Counted from the stretch's first letter, positions 8,193 to 18,505 are shown. The stretch: DNA of 45,287 nucleotides from Paenibacillus sp. (GCA_031254035.1 JAIRVF010000074.1:1-45287), one strand, 5' to 3'. Numbers and translations: made by a program. The notes: a model not told the origin generated them from the letters alone.

Positions 8193-8840
8193 TTACGACC
8201 ATGGCAGTAAATATAACAATACGGCGAAAAAGTGGGCGACACTGCCTCCTAGAACGAATAAATGCCAAATAGCATGATGGTAGGGGAATCCGCGCCACAC
8301 ATAAAAAATAGTGCCCAACGTATACAATAGTCCTCCTACAGTGAGCAACACAATCCCGCCCGTAGCGACTGCCGCTGTAAGCGGCCCCCAGGCAAGAACA
8401 ATCATCCAGCCCATGATGAGGTAGAAAACTGTTGACATAAATAGGAATCGCTTCGTGAAGAAAGCTTTAAAAACACATCCCAGAATGGCGATCCCCCAAA
8501 CCGTTCCAAACAGCGACCAGCCTAGCGGACCACGTATGGCTACCAGCATAATTGGTGTGTAAGTTCCGGCAATAAATAGATAGATCGAAGAATGGTCGAA
8601 AATTTCGAACAGATCTTTGACCTTTCCTTCTTTAAAACTATGAACCAGCGTGGAGTTCAGATAAAGGATCAGCATCGTCGTTCCATAAACCGAAAAGCTG
8701 ACGATATGCCACGCCGTTCCCTTCATCGTCGAAAAGACGATCAGCAGCACGAGCGCGGCAATGCTGATCAAAACGCCGATGCCATGGGTAATGGCATTAG
8801 CCACTTCCTCTTTCCGGCTGTAGGTATGTGTGTTTGCCAT
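8193..8840 (-). CDS. Hemolysin III / PAQR-family membrane protein
   Basis: 215 residues from the ATG at 8840, which has GAGGG 6 bases upstream; the longer frame from 8873 has none. Seven hydrophobic segments are visible. Family motifs are EEVANAITHGIGVLI (first helix), STLVHSFKEGKVKDLFEIFDHSSIYLFIAGTYTP (conserved Ser, Asp and His) and a C-terminal GFPYHHAIWHLFVLGGSVAHF, whose His residues are the proposed metal ligands. The PAQR fold suggests a membrane hydrolase; the haemolysin name is historical. It is a single gene facing away from the ftsY cluster. Confidence 0.92.
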   Translation of the reverse strand: MANTHTYSRKEEVANAITHGIGVLISIAALVLLIVFSTMKGTAWHIVSFSVYGTTMLILYLNSTLVHSFKEGKVKDLFEIFDHSSIYLFIAGTYTPIMLVAIRGPLGWSLFGTVWGIAILGCVFKAFFTKRFLFMSTVFYLIMGWMIVLAWGPLTAAVATGGIVLLTVGGLLYTLGTIFYVWRGFPYHHAIWHLFVLGGSVAHFFAVLLYLLPWS

Positions 8841-9287
8841 GAGTAACCCTCGCAATGTTTCTTTTTTTAACATTATAACCGTTCATCCCCTTCCATTTCC
8901 ACTCTAGCGAATCCGGCTGCACCTGGGCTGTTTCTTGGAAATTTAAAGCGGATCGTTCCAATGATTTATGTAGTCCATTCTCTCTTTTTTGGGCCCACCG
9001 GATTGGGCTTGCAATAAGTCACAATAAATCCTGCTAAAGCTTATGAAAACACGTCGGAAGGTGTGCGTGTACGATTGCCGGTATTTCGGATGATAACGGA
9101 TAGAGGGGATGCCAGGCCAGCGGACAAAACAACATGCACCCATTTCTAAAAGGCAGTTGAACGACCTCTTCACTGGAAATATTCCCAATAAAAAAAGACT
9201 CTGCTCTGGAAGTGGTTTTCCACTGGAAAACCGGACCTCCATAACAAAGTCTGCTCATATCTTTACAGGTTTAACGAAGTCAGATTC
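8841..9287. other. Intergenic region upstream of the hemolysin III gene
   Basis: About 450 bp with no credible gene. A minus-strand TATAAT at 8872-8877 may be the -10 box of the hemolysin III gene, without a good -35 box. A small GGTTTTCC/GGAAAACC hairpin lies at about 9212-9230. The ORFs here lack ribosome binding sites and recognisable content. Confidence 0.4.
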
Positions 9288-9514
9288 TAGAAGTACGTGT
9301 TCAAAAAGGCCGATTTTCAGCACCGAGAAGGTTGGATGAAGCTAGGGACTGAGGAGCGGAGCGTACGTATTGGGTACGTGAGCACCTGAGATGTTTCCGA
9401 AGGAAACATTACTTCGTAAGCATACGCTTAGGCCCGGCTGAATTCAAGATTCGATGTCGAGCCTGCTTCCTGATTCACTTCGTGATCAAAGGCGGACTTT
9501 TTGAACAACCTCTA
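9288..9514. repeat. MITE-like repeat family 1, copy 2 (227 bp)
   Basis: Full-length copy in the same orientation as copy 1, with inner ends GTTCAAAAAGGCCGATTTT and AAAGGCGGACTTTTTGAAC (16 of 19 inverted matches). It keeps the TGTTTCCGAAGGAAACA hairpin. It lies 6 bp beyond the ftsY stop codon, so it forms the 3' flank of the fab-smc-ftsY transcript. No separate ftsY terminator was seen, so its folded ends may contribute to termination. Confidence 0.85.
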
Positions 9515-9520
9515 GAAATA

Positions 9521-10540
9521 TTACAAATCCGATTCGTTACTTTCCTCATTTTCATTACCCTGCTCTTCCTCCTGAATCAATCCGGCGAAAAGAGCATGCA
9601 CAAACTGCTGGGAATCAAACGGCTGCAAGTCTTCCATTTTCTCGCCCAAACCTACGAATTTCACCGGCAGGTTAAGCTCCTGGCGGATCGCCACTACAAT
9701 GCCGCCTTTGGCCGTGCCGTCCAGCTTTGTAAGTACAAGACCTGTAACGCCACTTTTTTCTCCAAAAAGCTTCGCTTGGTTCAGCGCATTTTGGCCTGTC
9801 GTTGCATCCAATACCATGAGTACTTCATGCGGTGCACCCGGGATTTCGCGCTGGATGACCCGGAAAATCTTGTTGAGTTCTTCCATCAGATTCGATTTGT
9901 TCTGAAGTCGTCCTGCGGTATCGCAGATTAGAACATCCGCCTGGCGCTGCTTCGCGGCTTGCACGGCATCAAACATGACAGCCGCCGGGTCTGACCCTGC
10001 ATGCTGCTTGATGACCTCAACCCCGGCGCGCTGCCCCCATACTTCAAGCTGCTCGATTGCTCCGGCACGGAACGTGTCGCCTGCGGCGAGAAGGACCTTT
10101 TTGCCTTCCTGCTTGAAACGGTGAGCCATCTTGCCGATGGTTGTTGTTTTACCGACGCCGTTGACGCCGACGAACAGAATGACGGTGATGCCGTCCGGAT
10201 TCATACGAATTGCATTATCGTCATCACCGCGTAACAACTCCATCAGCTTTTGTGACAAAATCGGCTGCAGTTCAGATGCGTCCTCGATCCGCTGCTTTTT
10301 TACCTCGGCGCGCAGATCTTCAATCAGATCCATGACCGTATTCACACCCACATCGGCACCGATCAAAATTTCTTCAAGTTCCTCGTATAATTCCTCGTCG
10401 ATTTTTTTGCGGCGGACCATCAGATCCGTTACCTTCTCGACAAATCCCTTACGGGTTTTCTCCAGTCCTTCGCGGAACTGTTTGGTGACCGATTCCGTCT
10501 TGCTCGAAATGCTCTCTTTCAGCTTTTTAAAAAAGCTCAT
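9521..10540 (-). CDS. ftsY: Signal recognition particle receptor FtsY
   Basis: 339 residues. A short charged N-terminus (no long acidic A domain, normal for Firmicutes) is followed by the N domain and the SRP GTPase domain with GVNGVGKTTTIGKMAHRF (P-loop, about 126-143), CDTAGRLQNKSNLMEEL and TKLDGTAKGGIVVAI. FtsY docks the Ffh-4.5S RNA-ribosome complex at the membrane. It starts 24 bp after smc. The last residues are acidic (QEEEQGNENEESNESDL), a slightly unusual tail. Confidence 0.97.
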   Translation of the reverse strand: MSFFKKLKESISSKTESVTKQFREGLEKTRKGFVEKVTDLMVRRKKIDEELYEELEEILIGADVGVNTVMDLIEDLRAEVKKQRIEDASELQPILSQKLMELLRGDDDNAIRMNPDGITVILFVGVNGVGKTTTIGKMAHRFKQEGKKVLLAAGDTFRAGAIEQLEVWGQRAGVEVIKQHAGSDPAAVMFDAVQAAKQRQADVLICDTAGRLQNKSNLMEELNKIFRVIQREIPGAPHEVLMVLDATTGQNALNQAKLFGEKSGVTGLVLTKLDGTAKGGIVVAIRQELNLPVKFVGLGEKMEDLQPFDSQQFVHALFAGLIQEEEQGNENEESNESDL

Positions 10541-10564
10541 ATGTCTCCTCCGTCTCTAATCTTC

Positions 10565-13500
10565 TTAGGCTATTTCGGCTTCATCATTTTCGAGGCGCAC
10601 GGATACCAGTTTGGACACTCCGCCTTCCTCCATCGTGACGCCATACAAAACATCCGCTTCCTCCATCGTTCCTTTGCGGTGGGTTACGACGATAAACTGC
10701 GTTTGTTCGGAAAACTCTCTTAAATATTGGGCAAACCGTACGACGTTAGCTTCATCAAGCGCCGCTTCAACTTCATCCAGTACGCAGAATGGTACCGGCT
10801 TGACCTGAAGGATAGCGAACAAAAGTGCCATTGCCGTCAACGCCCGCTCGCCACCGGAAAGCAGCTGCAGGTTCTGCAGCTTTTTGCCCGGAGGCTGGGC
10901 GACGATATCGATGCCCGTCTCCAGCAGATGATCAGGATCGAGCAGTACCAGATCTGCGCGTCCGCCGCCGAAGAGCTTCACGAATACAGTGCCGAATTCA
11001 TGGCGGATCGCATCAAAGGTCTGTTTGAACCGTTTGGACATTTCTTCGTCCATTTCTCGAATGACCTCATACAGCGTTGTTTTGGCTTCAACCAAATCCT
11101 CTTTTTGCTCACTGAGGAATTGGTAGCGCTCGTTGACGCGCTGGTACTCTTCGATCGCTCCCAGGTTCACGTCGCCCAGTGCCGTTATGCTGCGTTTCAA
11201 CTCACGAACTTCAGTCTGTACGGCTGGAACATCCTCCGGAATTGGATATCTCATCTTGGCCAGCTCATAACTCAGCTCGTAATCCTCGCTCAGCTTCTTG
11301 AGTATATTCTCCAGCTCCACATCGAGTCGGTTCACACCGATTTCCGTTTGCCGAAGCTGGTCCTCCACCGCTTTGAGCTGCGTCCGCTGCTCTTTGGTTT
11401 CACTTTCGTCCTGCTCCAGCTTTTTGGAAAGCTGCATGCGTGCCGCCCGTTTGAAATCCAGCTGCTCCGAAGCTTGTTCCTTCTTCAGCTTGTAACGGTT
11501 AAGATCCTCGATCTGCTGGATAGACTCCTGAGTATTGTTCTCCAGATCGGCTTCGATGGAAGCAAGCAGTGTTTTCGTCTGCCGTAGCTCCTTATCCTGG
11601 GAATTAAAATCGCTTTGCATGCGGCGCAACTGCTCTTCCAAAGAGAAACACTCTTGATCGAGCTTGCCTTCCCGTACTTTAAGCTGTGTCAGCTGGGTTT
11701 GGAGCTCCTCCTTGGCCGATTCGCTTGCCTTGCGTGCAAATTCTGCTGCCTGGATCGCTTGATGCGTCGATTTTTCTTCCTCTTCCAACTGAGCGAGTCT
11801 TTCCACGGCTTCATCCCGCGTCTTTTGAAGCTCGCGGTTTTCCTCGTTAAAACCGTCTTTCTCCTGCCCTGCCATTTGGGCCTGCTCAAGCACATGTCTA
11901 AGCTCATGCTCCAACTGTTTCAAATCCCCGGATAAAGTCTGCTCCTCAATACGCTTTTCGTCACCGGTACGGCGAAGCTCATCCAACTTCTCCTGAGTCT
12001 CTGCCAGCTGGTTTTTCACATCTTGAATGCTGTGTGTCAGCTTCCGCAGTTGGGCTTCCGTATCGTTAATCTCTTGGTCCAACTGGTCAAGCTGACGTTT
12101 GCGGCCGAGCAGGTTGTTGTTTTTCTTGTGCTGGCTTCCGCCTGTCATTGATCCGCCTGCATTGACCACATCGCCATCGAGCGTAACAACCCGGTAGCGA
12201 TACTGACAGCGGGCAGCGATCTTATTCGCTACCTCCAGGCTCTCCGCCAAAATTACGTTGCCTAGCAAGCTGCCGATGACTGGAGCATACTTACCGTCAT
12301 ATTGGACCAGGTCGGCCGCAATGCCGACAAAGCCCTCCACGCCCTCCACCATGGAACGATCACCAGAAGAAATATTCCGCGCGCGGATGACATCCAGCGG
12401 CAGGAAAGTCGCCCTGCCGAGCTGGCGCTGTTTCAGGAAAGTGATTGCCTGACGCGACACCGCCTCGTTATCCATGACCACATGCTGAAGTGACGCTCCA
12501 AGGGCCGTTTCCACGGCAAGCTCCAGCCGTTCCGGAACGCGGACCAGGTCCGCGACCGCTCCATGCACGCCATGCAGAACCGATTTACGCGCAGCTTTCA
12601 GCACTTCCTTAACACCGAGCATGAATCCGTCAAAATCGTCGGCCATTTCCTTCATGGTGTCACGGCGGGAAGTTTGCGCTTCCCGCTTCTGCTCCCACTT
12701 GCGCAGCATACTCTGGCTTTCGTCCAACAGCCGCTGCAGTGTCTGGTAGCGTTCACTCTCAGTAATGTAGCCACCTCGAAGATCACGGATTTCCTGGCCC
12801 AACTTCTCAATATTCGCATCCAGCTGCTGCTTCCGGCCCGTGAGTTCTTCCTTCTTGCCTTCCCATTTGCCTGTTTCTTCATCGGCCCGACTCATCCGGC
12901 GAGCCAGCGCTTCCTGCTGTTGATCGGCGTAACGAATTTCGTTTCGGGCTTGGGCCATTTGATTCATCAGCTCGAGTAGGTTTCCTTTAAGGCTCTCCTC
13001 CTGCTGTTGGCTGATACCTCCGGTTAAACCCGCAAGCTTGGATTCTTCGACAGATAGCTGGTCCCGTAGCTGCTTCAGTTCTTCCTGGGACACCTCCAGT
13101 TTGATTTTGAGCAGTTCAATTTCCGCTTTTCTGTCTTCGAAGCGTTCATCGCCAGTGCTTAGCGCACCCAGAAGCTGTTCGCGGTTGGCCTCGAGGTTCC
13201 GTTTGCGCTCACGAAGCACCTCCGCATAACCTTCGCTTTTCTCGTAGGCCTCGCTGTACTGCAGCAGCTCGCCCTGCAGTGTCTCGACTTCCGTCTCCAG
13301 CTTGCGCAGCGCTGCACGGTCGCTCTCCAGCTTGGCATCATGTGCTGATACAACCGTTGAAAGCTGAACCTGCTCCTCCTGCAATACTTTGAGTTTCGCA
13401 TTCGCCTCGCTCCAGGCCGCATGGATTTGCTCAATTTGATAGACATAAAGCGAAATCTCTTTGGTTTTCAATTGCTCGCGCAACTGTTTATAGTGGATCG

Positions 13501-14134
13501 CCTTTTCCGACTGTTCCTTTAGGGGGCCGATCTGGTCCTCCAGTTCAGTCACCAGGTCATGGATACGGAGCAAATTCTGCTCGGTTTCATCAAGCTTGCG
13601 AACCGCATCCTTCTTCCGAGATTTATATTTAACGATTCCTGACGCTTCTTCAAAAATGCCTCTCCGGTCCTCCGAACGCGTGCTCAGAATCTCTTCTATC
13701 CGGCCTTGTCCAATAATAGAATAAGCCTCTTTTCCGATGCCGGTGTCCATAAAGAGCTCAGTAATATCTTTGAGCCTACATGACTGTCTGTTGATAAAAT
13801 ATTCGCTGTCTCCGCTTCGATGTACCCGGCGCGTCACCGTAACCTCATTAAAATCCAAAGACAGGGCATGGTCTTCATTATCGAGCGTCAGCGACACTTC
13901 GCCGAAATTAACGGCTTTGCGCGCATCGCTTCCCGCAAAAATAATGTCTTCCATCTTTCCCCCGCGCAGCGATTTGGCGCTTTGTTCTCCAAGAACCCAG
14001 CGGATGCCGTCAGAAATGTTGCTTTTACCGCTGCCATTCGGACCTACGACCGCTGTAATGCCGCGGACAAACTCCATTTCGGTTTTGTCGGCAAATGATT
14101 TAAAACCCGCTAATTCAATCCGCTTCAAAAACAT
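10565..14134 (-). CDS. smc: Chromosome segregation ATPase Smc
   Basis: 1189 residues from the ATG at 14134; upstream in-frame sequence (to 14248) is leader that overlaps an inverted repeat. The N-terminal ABC head starts MFLKRIELAGFKSFADKT and holds Walker A GPNGSGKSN (about 32-40). Two long coiled coils flank the hinge (about 500-660, GVHGAVADLVRVPERLELAVETALG). The C-terminal head has the signature LLSGGERALTAMALLFAI and Walker B FCVLDEVEAALDEAN. Smc with ScpA and ScpB extrudes DNA loops and organises newly replicated origins. Its place between rnc and ftsY is conserved in Firmicutes. Confidence 0.97.
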   Translation of the reverse strand: MFLKRIELAGFKSFADKTEMEFVRGITAVVGPNGSGKSNISDGIRWVLGEQSAKSLRGGKMEDIIFAGSDARKAVNFGEVSLTLDNEDHALSLDFNEVTVTRRVHRSGDSEYFINRQSCRLKDITELFMDTGIGKEAYSIIGQGRIEEILSTRSEDRRGIFEEASGIVKYKSRKKDAVRKLDETEQNLLRIHDLVTELEDQIGPLKEQSEKAIHYKQLREQLKTKEISLYVYQIEQIHAAWSEANAKLKVLQEEQVQLSTVVSAHDAKLESDRAALRKLETEVETLQGELLQYSEAYEKSEGYAEVLRERKRNLEANREQLLGALSTGDERFEDRKAEIELLKIKLEVSQEELKQLRDQLSVEESKLAGLTGGISQQQEESLKGNLLELMNQMAQARNEIRYADQQQEALARRMSRADEETGKWEGKKEELTGRKQQLDANIEKLGQEIRDLRGGYITESERYQTLQRLLDESQSMLRKWEQKREAQTSRRDTMKEMADDFDGFMLGVKEVLKAARKSVLHGVHGAVADLVRVPERLELAVETALGASLQHVVMDNEAVSRQAITFLKQRQLGRATFLPLDVIRARNISSGDRSMVEGVEGFVGIAADLVQYDGKYAPVIGSLLGNVILAESLEVANKIAARCQYRYRVVTLDGDVVNAGGSMTGGSQHKKNNNLLGRKRQLDQLDQEINDTEAQLRKLTHSIQDVKNQLAETQEKLDELRRTGDEKRIEEQTLSGDLKQLEHELRHVLEQAQMAGQEKDGFNEENRELQKTRDEAVERLAQLEEEEKSTHQAIQAAEFARKASESAKEELQTQLTQLKVREGKLDQECFSLEEQLRRMQSDFNSQDKELRQTKTLLASIEADLENNTQESIQQIEDLNRYKLKKEQASEQLDFKRAARMQLSKKLEQDESETKEQRTQLKAVEDQLRQTEIGVNRLDVELENILKKLSEDYELSYELAKMRYPIPEDVPAVQTEVRELKRSITALGDVNLGAIEEYQRVNERYQFLSEQKEDLVEAKTTLYEVIREMDEEMSKRFKQTFDAIRHEFGTVFVKLFGGGRADLVLLDPDHLLETGIDIVAQPPGKKLQNLQLLSGGERALTAMALLFAILQVKPVPFCVLDEVEAALDEANVVRFAQYLREFSEQTQFIVVTHRKGTMEEADVLYGVTMEEGGVSKLVSVRLENDEAEIA

Positions 14135-14210
14135 ATTTCCCAAATCACCTCTAAACCTTATAATACCATAACCCCGGGCCTTATAGGATAGGAGCCGCCT
14201 TTCAACGAAG

Positions 14211-14273
14211 AAAGAGCAAAAAGCAGTCTGAAGGCTACTGCCGTTCATCGTTCGCGACTGCTCTTTGCTCTTT
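14211..14273 (-). other. Long inverted repeat in the rnc-smc leader
   Basis: AAAGAGCAAAAAGCAGTC (14211-14228) and GACTGCTCTTTGCTCTTT (14256-14273) are inverted copies with 17 of 18 matches and a 27-base loop. On the mRNA this gives an 18-bp stem between rnc and smc. There is no T run after the stem long enough for a classic terminator. It could be a processing or attenuation element. Confidence 0.75.
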
Positions 14274-14302
14274 GTTTGTCCTTGACCCTTTACAGGGAGC
14301 CG

Positions 14303-15004
14303 TCAAATTTCCGCCAATTTCAGCTGCTTAAGCGCGACTGCGGCAGCCTGCTGCTCGGCTTCTTTTTTGGAGCGACCCGATCCTCTTCCCACACGCTCAT
14401 TCCCCATATAAACCTCGGAGACAAACTCGCGCTCATGTGCCGGACCCCGTTCTTCCACAATCCGGTATTCCAGAGCACCCATATTATGATGCTGCGTCAA
14501 TTCCTGCAGCTCCGTCTTGAAATCGCTCATCTGAAGATTGCCACCCGACTCGACCTGTGGAAAAACATAGGTTTGCAAAAACGAACGGGCTGCTTCCAGC
14601 CCCTGGTCGAGATAGAGGGCACCGACAAACGATTCAAACACATCAGCAAGCAGAGCCGGGCGGGTACGCCCGCCTGTCAGCTCTTCCCCTTTGCCAAGCA
14701 GTACATACTGCCCGAATTCCAAGCTCTCCGCAAACTTCACAAGCGACGGCTCGCATACAATGGCCGCGCGCAGCTTTGTCAGTTCACCTTCGGGACGGTT
14801 CGGAAAAAGCTGGTATAGATATTCGGATACCGTCAGTTCCAAGACGGCATCGCCCAGAAATTCCAGCCGTTCATTATCCTGCTGCTGGCTAAAGCGGTGT
14901 TCGTTGACATAAGAAGCGTGGGTAAAGGCCTGTTTTAGCAGCAGTCGATTGTGAAATTGGATATGAAGTTTCTGCTGTAACTGCTTCAGATCTCCACTCA
15001 ACAA
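14303..15004 (-). CDS. rnc: Ribonuclease III
   Basis: 233 residues. The catalytic domain has the signature [20 protein letters not shown] (about 43-62) with the conserved acidic residues, and [16 protein letters not shown] later. The C-terminal double-stranded-RNA-binding domain (about 160-230) includes [11 protein letters not shown] and [20 protein letters not shown]. The enzyme cleaves double-stranded RNA in rRNA precursors and in structured mRNA leaders. It follows fabF by 9 bp. Confidence 0.97.
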   Translation of the reverse strand: MLSGDLKQLQQKLHIQFHNRLLLKQAFTHASYVNEHRFSQQQDNERLEFLGDAVLELTVSEYLYQLFPNRPEGELTKLRAAIVCEPSLVKFAESLEFGQYVLLGKGEELTGGRTRPALLADVFESFVGALYLDQGLEAARSFLQTYVFPQVESGGNLQMSDFKTELQELTQHHNMGALEYRIVEERGPAHEREFVSEVYMGNERVGRGSGRSKKEAEQQAAAVALKQLKLAEI

Positions 15005-15013
15005 ATCGTCCCC

Positions 15014-16258
15014 TTACTCATCGAATTTTTTGAGAATAATCGTGGCGTTATGGCCGCCAAAGCCAAAAGAGTTGGACATGACTACGTCAAGCTTGGCATC
15101 GCGTGCCTGATTCGGCACATAGTCCAAATCGCATTCCGGGTCTTGGTTGTCCAAATTAATCGTAGGTGCAATTTTCTGATGCTTAAGCGACAAGCCGCAA
15201 ATAACTGCTTCAACGCCGCCGGCAGCACCCAGAAGATGGCCCGTCATGGATTTGGTCGAGCTGACTGCAACCTTGTAAGCATGCTCTCCCATTGCCTTTT
15301 TAATAGCGATGGTCTCGGAACGGTCGCCTACAGGCGTCGATGTCCCGTGTGCATTAATGTAGTCCACATCCTCTGGCGCAAGACCTGCGTCGCGTAGAGC
15401 CATCGCCATGCAGCGTGCTGGTCCATCCGGATCCGGCTCCGTCATATGGTAAGCATCGCCGCTTAAGCCGTAGCCGATAACTTCGGCAATAATATGAGCC
15501 CCGCGTTTTTGCGCATGCTCCAAAGATTCAAGTACGAGAACACCCGCTCCTTCACCCATAACAAATCCGTCGCGACCCGTATCGAAAGGACGGCTTGCCT
15601 TTCCAGGTTCGTCATTGCGGGTTGACATGGCGCGCAAGGCACAGAAACCTGCCATACCGGTTGGCCGGATGGTCGCTTCGGCCCCGCCGCAAATCATCAC
15701 ATCGGCGTCGCCGCGCTGGATCAGCTTGTAGGAATCACCGATGGCATGAGAGCCTGTCGCACAAGCGGTTACCGGAGTCGTATTCGGCCCTTTTGCTCCA
15801 AGCATAATGGACAATTGTCCCGAAGCCATGTTAGCGATCATCATTGGAATAAAGAACGGGCTGACGCGTTTCGGTCCCTTTTCCAGCAAAATGTTATGCT
15901 GATCTTCCCAAGTTCCGAGTCCGCCGATACCCGAACCGATCGATACCCCTACACGGTTCGCATCCGAATCCTTTTCAATATCAAGGCCGCTGTGCTCCAT
16001 GGCAGCTTTCCCGGCGGCAACGGCAAATTGGACAAAGCGGTCCATTTTGCGTGCATCCTTGCGGTCCATAAAGTCTTCTGGGTTAAATTTTTTATCCTCA
16101 GCTGCGATTTGAGTCGTATATTCACTGACATCAAAGGATTCGATCCGGGAAATACCGGATTTGCCAGCTATCAAGTTATTCCAAAACGTATCTAGGTCAT
16201 GGCCGAGTGACGTCACAACGCCCATTCCGGTTATAACCACTCTATGATTCAAATACAT
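15014..16258 (-). CDS. fabF: 3-oxoacyl-[ACP] synthase II FabF
   Basis: 414 residues. It elongates acyl-ACP by condensing with malonyl-ACP. Active-site features are the nucleophile Cys in [12 protein letters not shown] (about 165), His in [11 protein letters not shown] (about 305) and His in [17 protein letters not shown] (about 340). The ATG at 16258 has GAGGTG only 3 bases upstream, so the TTG two codons later, with 9-base spacing, is an alternative start. Upstream is a hairpin between acpP and fabF. Confidence 0.96.
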   Translation of the reverse strand: MYLNHRVVITGMGVVTSLGHDLDTFWNNLIAGKSGISRIESFDVSEYTTQIAAEDKKFNPEDFMDRKDARKMDRFVQFAVAAGKAAMEHSGLDIEKDSDANRVGVSIGSGIGGLGTWEDQHNILLEKGPKRVSPFFIPMMIANMASGQLSIMLGAKGPNTTPVTACATGSHAIGDSYKLIQRGDADVMICGGAEATIRPTGMAGFCALRAMSTRNDEPGKASRPFDTGRDGFVMGEGAGVLVLESLEHAQKRGAHIIAEVIGYGLSGDAYHMTEPDPDGPARCMAMALRDAGLAPEDVDYINAHGTSTPVGDRSETIAIKKAMGEHAYKVAVSSTKSMTGHLLGAAGGVEAVICGLSLKHQKIAPTINLDNQDPECDLDYVPNQARDAKLDVVMSNSFGFGGHNATIILKKFDE

Positions 16259-16348
16259 TCACCTCTATATTGACTGCATGTACCGTCCGGGACGGTTCCT
16301 GTGCAAAGTATATTCATCTCGTAACGGTTTCACTTTCAAAATGAGGAG

Positions 16349-16379
16349 AAGTCCCGCCTGTTAGAGCAGTACGGGACTT
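16349..16379 (-). other. Hairpin between acpP and fabF
   Basis: AAGTCCCG and CGGGACTT (8 bp, 15-base loop) lie just after the acpP stop codon. The following sequence has only TTTT some bases away, so it may be a leaky terminator or a 3'-end stabiliser that lets acpP mRNA outnumber fabF mRNA. Confidence 0.55.
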
Positions 16380-16389
16380 ATCAAATGAC

Positions 16390-16623
16390 TTAGGTATGAG
16401 ATTGTATGTAATTTACAACTTCACCTACGGTCGTAATTTTCTCTGCGTCTTCATCAGAGATTTCCAGATCAAATTCGTCTTCCAATTCCATGACAAGTTC
16501 AACAACGTCGAGAGAATCAGCACCTAGATCATCTTTAAAAGATGCTTCCAGTGTTACCTCAGCTTCGTCAGCACCCAAGCGATCCACGACGATGCGTTTT
16601 ACACGCTCCAATACATCGGACAT
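16390..16623 (-). CDS. acpP: Acyl carrier protein
   Basis: 77 residues from the ATG at 16623, chosen because GGAGG lies 8 bases upstream; an in-frame GTG 9 bases earlier is inside the ribosome binding site. The DSL motif with the phosphopantetheine Ser is in [17 protein letters not shown] (about 35-51). The protein is very acidic and of normal length. It carries growing acyl chains between FabG, FabF and FabH. Confidence 0.98.
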   Translation of the reverse strand: MSDVLERVKRIVVDRLGADEAEVTLEASFKDDLGADSLDVVELVMELEDEFDLEISDEDAEKITTVGEVVNYIQSHT

Positions 16624-16721
16624 CCGGTTCACCTCCTCTTTGGTATTATACGAGAAAAGTTTTCAAAATGCCAGAGGCTGAGAAAACGGTTCTCTTGCGG
16701 GCTTTGAACCCATTTTGGGCA

Positions 16722-17471
16722 TTACATATACATGCCGCCGTCTACATGAAGAGTCTGTCCTGTCATATAGGATGCCCCTTCGGAAGCCAGGAAAACCACA
16801 ACCTTGGCAATTTCCTCCGGCTGCCCAAGACGGGCGAGCGGAATATCCTGAATCATTTTATCTCTCAGGTCTTCGGAAAGCTCACGGGTCATGTCGGTAT
16901 CAATGAAGCCCGGAGCGACGCAGTTCACCGTAATGCCACGCGAAGCAAGCTCATGCGCAGATGATTTGGTCAAGCCGATGACGCCCGCTTTAGCCGCAAC
17001 ATAGTTGGCTTGGCCAGCATTGCCTAATACGCCAACAACCGACGATATATTGATAATGCGGCCGTAACGCTGCTTCATCATTGGGCGGCTGACGGATTTG
17101 AGACAATTAAATACGCCTTTGAGGTTCGTTTCGATGACTTGGTCAAACTCTTCCTCTTTCATGCGCATAATCAAATTATCTCTCGTAATCCCGGCGTTAT
17201 TGACTAGAATGTCGATCCGCCCAAATACGCCGGTCACCTCTTTAATGAGGTTTTCAGCCTGATCCGATTGACCTACATTCGCCTGAATCGCAAACGCTTC
17301 GACACCAAGCTGCTTAATTTCCTCGACCACGGCCTGCGCGGCAGCCTCGCTGCCTGAGTAATTGACGGCCACATTGGCTCCGGCTTCAGCTAGCGCCAGT
17401 GCGATGCTGCGGCCAATCCCCCGGGATGCGCCAGTCACAAGCGCAGCTTGTCCCTGCAATGGTTTGGACAT
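16722..17471 (-). CDS. fabG: 3-oxoacyl-[ACP] reductase FabG
   Basis: 249 residues from the ATG at 17471, which has AAAGGAG 8 bases upstream. A short-chain dehydrogenase: NADPH-binding [11 protein letters not shown] (about 12-22), NNAGITRD, catalytic Ser in NISSVVG and the YxxxK motif in [11 protein letters not shown]. The C-terminal HVDGGMYM ending is typical of FabG. It reduces 3-oxoacyl-ACP with NADPH. The longer frame to 17501 runs into the repeat fragment and is not used. Confidence 0.97.
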   Translation of the reverse strand: MSKPLQGQAALVTGASRGIGRSIALALAEAGANVAVNYSGSEAAAQAVVEEIKQLGVEAFAIQANVGQSDQAENLIKEVTGVFGRIDILVNNAGITRDNLIMRMKEEEFDQVIETNLKGVFNCLKSVSRPMMKQRYGRIINISSVVGVLGNAGQANYVAAKAGVIGLTKSSAHELASRGITVNCVAPGFIDTDMTRELSEDLRDKMIQDIPLARLGQPEEIAKVVVFLASEGASYMTGQTLHVDGGMYM

Positions 17472-17500
17472 AGATGCTTCTCCTTTCTTCTTGGTATACA

Positions 17501-17536
17501 CGGTGCTGAAAACCGACCTTTTTGAACACGAACTTA
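17501..17536 (-). repeat. Truncated copy of repeat family 1 at the fabD-fabG junction
   Basis: Read on the minus strand this is TAAGTTCGTGTTCAAAAAG followed by GTCGGTTTTCAGCACCG, which matches the first 33 or so bases of the other copies with about one mismatch in the core. It begins at the fabD stop codon (TAA 17536-17534) and stops abruptly before the fabG ribosome binding site. The rest of the element is missing. Confidence 0.8.
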
Positions 17537-18457
17537 GAAGTTTTCGGAAAAGCTCTCAAACGAATTCACATTGATAAGCTTTACGGTCTTGTCCATTTTC
17601 TTGATCAAACCGGTTAATACATTTCCCGGGCCAATCTCAACAAAAGTATCGACACCTTCTCCGATCAGATAGGTTATCGTGTCCTCCCATAGGACGGGAG
17701 AATACACCTGCTCCACCAGAAGCGTGCGAATTTGCTCAGCGTTTTCTGCCGGACGAGCCGTAACGTTGGCCACAAAAGGGACTCCGGGTTCGCAGAAGGA
17801 AACAGCTTCAAGCTTATCTCCAAGTCGCAGAGCCGCTTCCTTCATCAGGGATGAATGGAACGGCCCGCTAACTTCGAGCGGAATCGCCCGCTTGCCACCC
17901 GCTTCCTTGACACGCTCGCCTACGGCGGCCACACCTTCCTTGGAACCAGATATCACAATCTGGCCCGGGCAGTTGATGTTGGCCATCTCAACCAGCTGAC
18001 CGCCTTCGGTAATGTTACGGCACAACTCCCCGAGCGCAGCACGATCCGCACCGAGTACCGCCGCCATAGCACCTTGCCCGCCTGGCACTGCCGCTTCCAT
18101 GTATTCGCCGCGTGACCGCACAATGGTCACCGCGTCCTCAAAACTGAGAACCCCGGCTGCAACCAGCGCGCTGTATTCCCCTAGGCTGTGACCCGCAACA
18201 TAATCTGGGGTTATACCTTTTTCACGTAGGGCTGCATGAACAGCAACGCTGGCTGTCAGCAGTGCAGGTTGTGTATTGTAAGTTTTTCTCAGCTCGCTGT
18301 CCGGGCCCTCAAACATAAGCAAGGACAGTGAGAATCCCAGCGCGCGGTCCGCGTTGTTGATAATGTCGCGCGAAGCGGGAACCGCCTCGTAAAAATCTTT
18401 GCCCATTCCAACGGACTGAGCTCCCTGCCCGGGGAATACAAATGCCGTTTTACCCAT
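17534..18457 (-). CDS. fabD: Malonyl CoA-ACP transacylase FabD
   Basis: 307 residues. It loads malonyl groups from malonyl-CoA onto [17 protein letters not shown] is at the N-terminus, the nucleophilic Ser in [14 protein letters not shown] (about 90), and the catalytic His in [10 protein letters not shown] (about 200). C-terminal [16 protein letters not shown] is also typical. The stop codon abuts a fragment of repeat family 1, which may have supplied the TAA. Confidence 0.96.
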   Translation of the reverse strand: MGKTAFVFPGQGAQSVGMGKDFYEAVPASRDIINNADRALGFSLSLLMFEGPDSELRKTYNTQPALLTASVAVHAALREKGITPDYVAGHSLGEYSALVAAGVLSFEDAVTIVRSRGEYMEAAVPGGQGAMAAVLGADRAALGELCRNITEGGQLVEMANINCPGQIVISGSKEGVAAVGERVKEAGGKRAIPLEVSGPFHSSLMKEAALRLGDKLEAVSFCEPGVPFVANVTARPAENAEQIRTLLVEQVYSPVLWEDTITYLIGEGVDTFVEIGPGNVLTGLIKKMDKTVKLINVNSFESFSENF

Positions 18458-18505
18458 TTCCGGCTCCTCTCATTGCGGTGATTTCAATCGAAAACAATAA
18501 AATGA

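Noticed and set aside
10727..11587. Long plus-strand frame opposite smc
   Set aside because: A shadow of the smc coiled-coil coding sequence.
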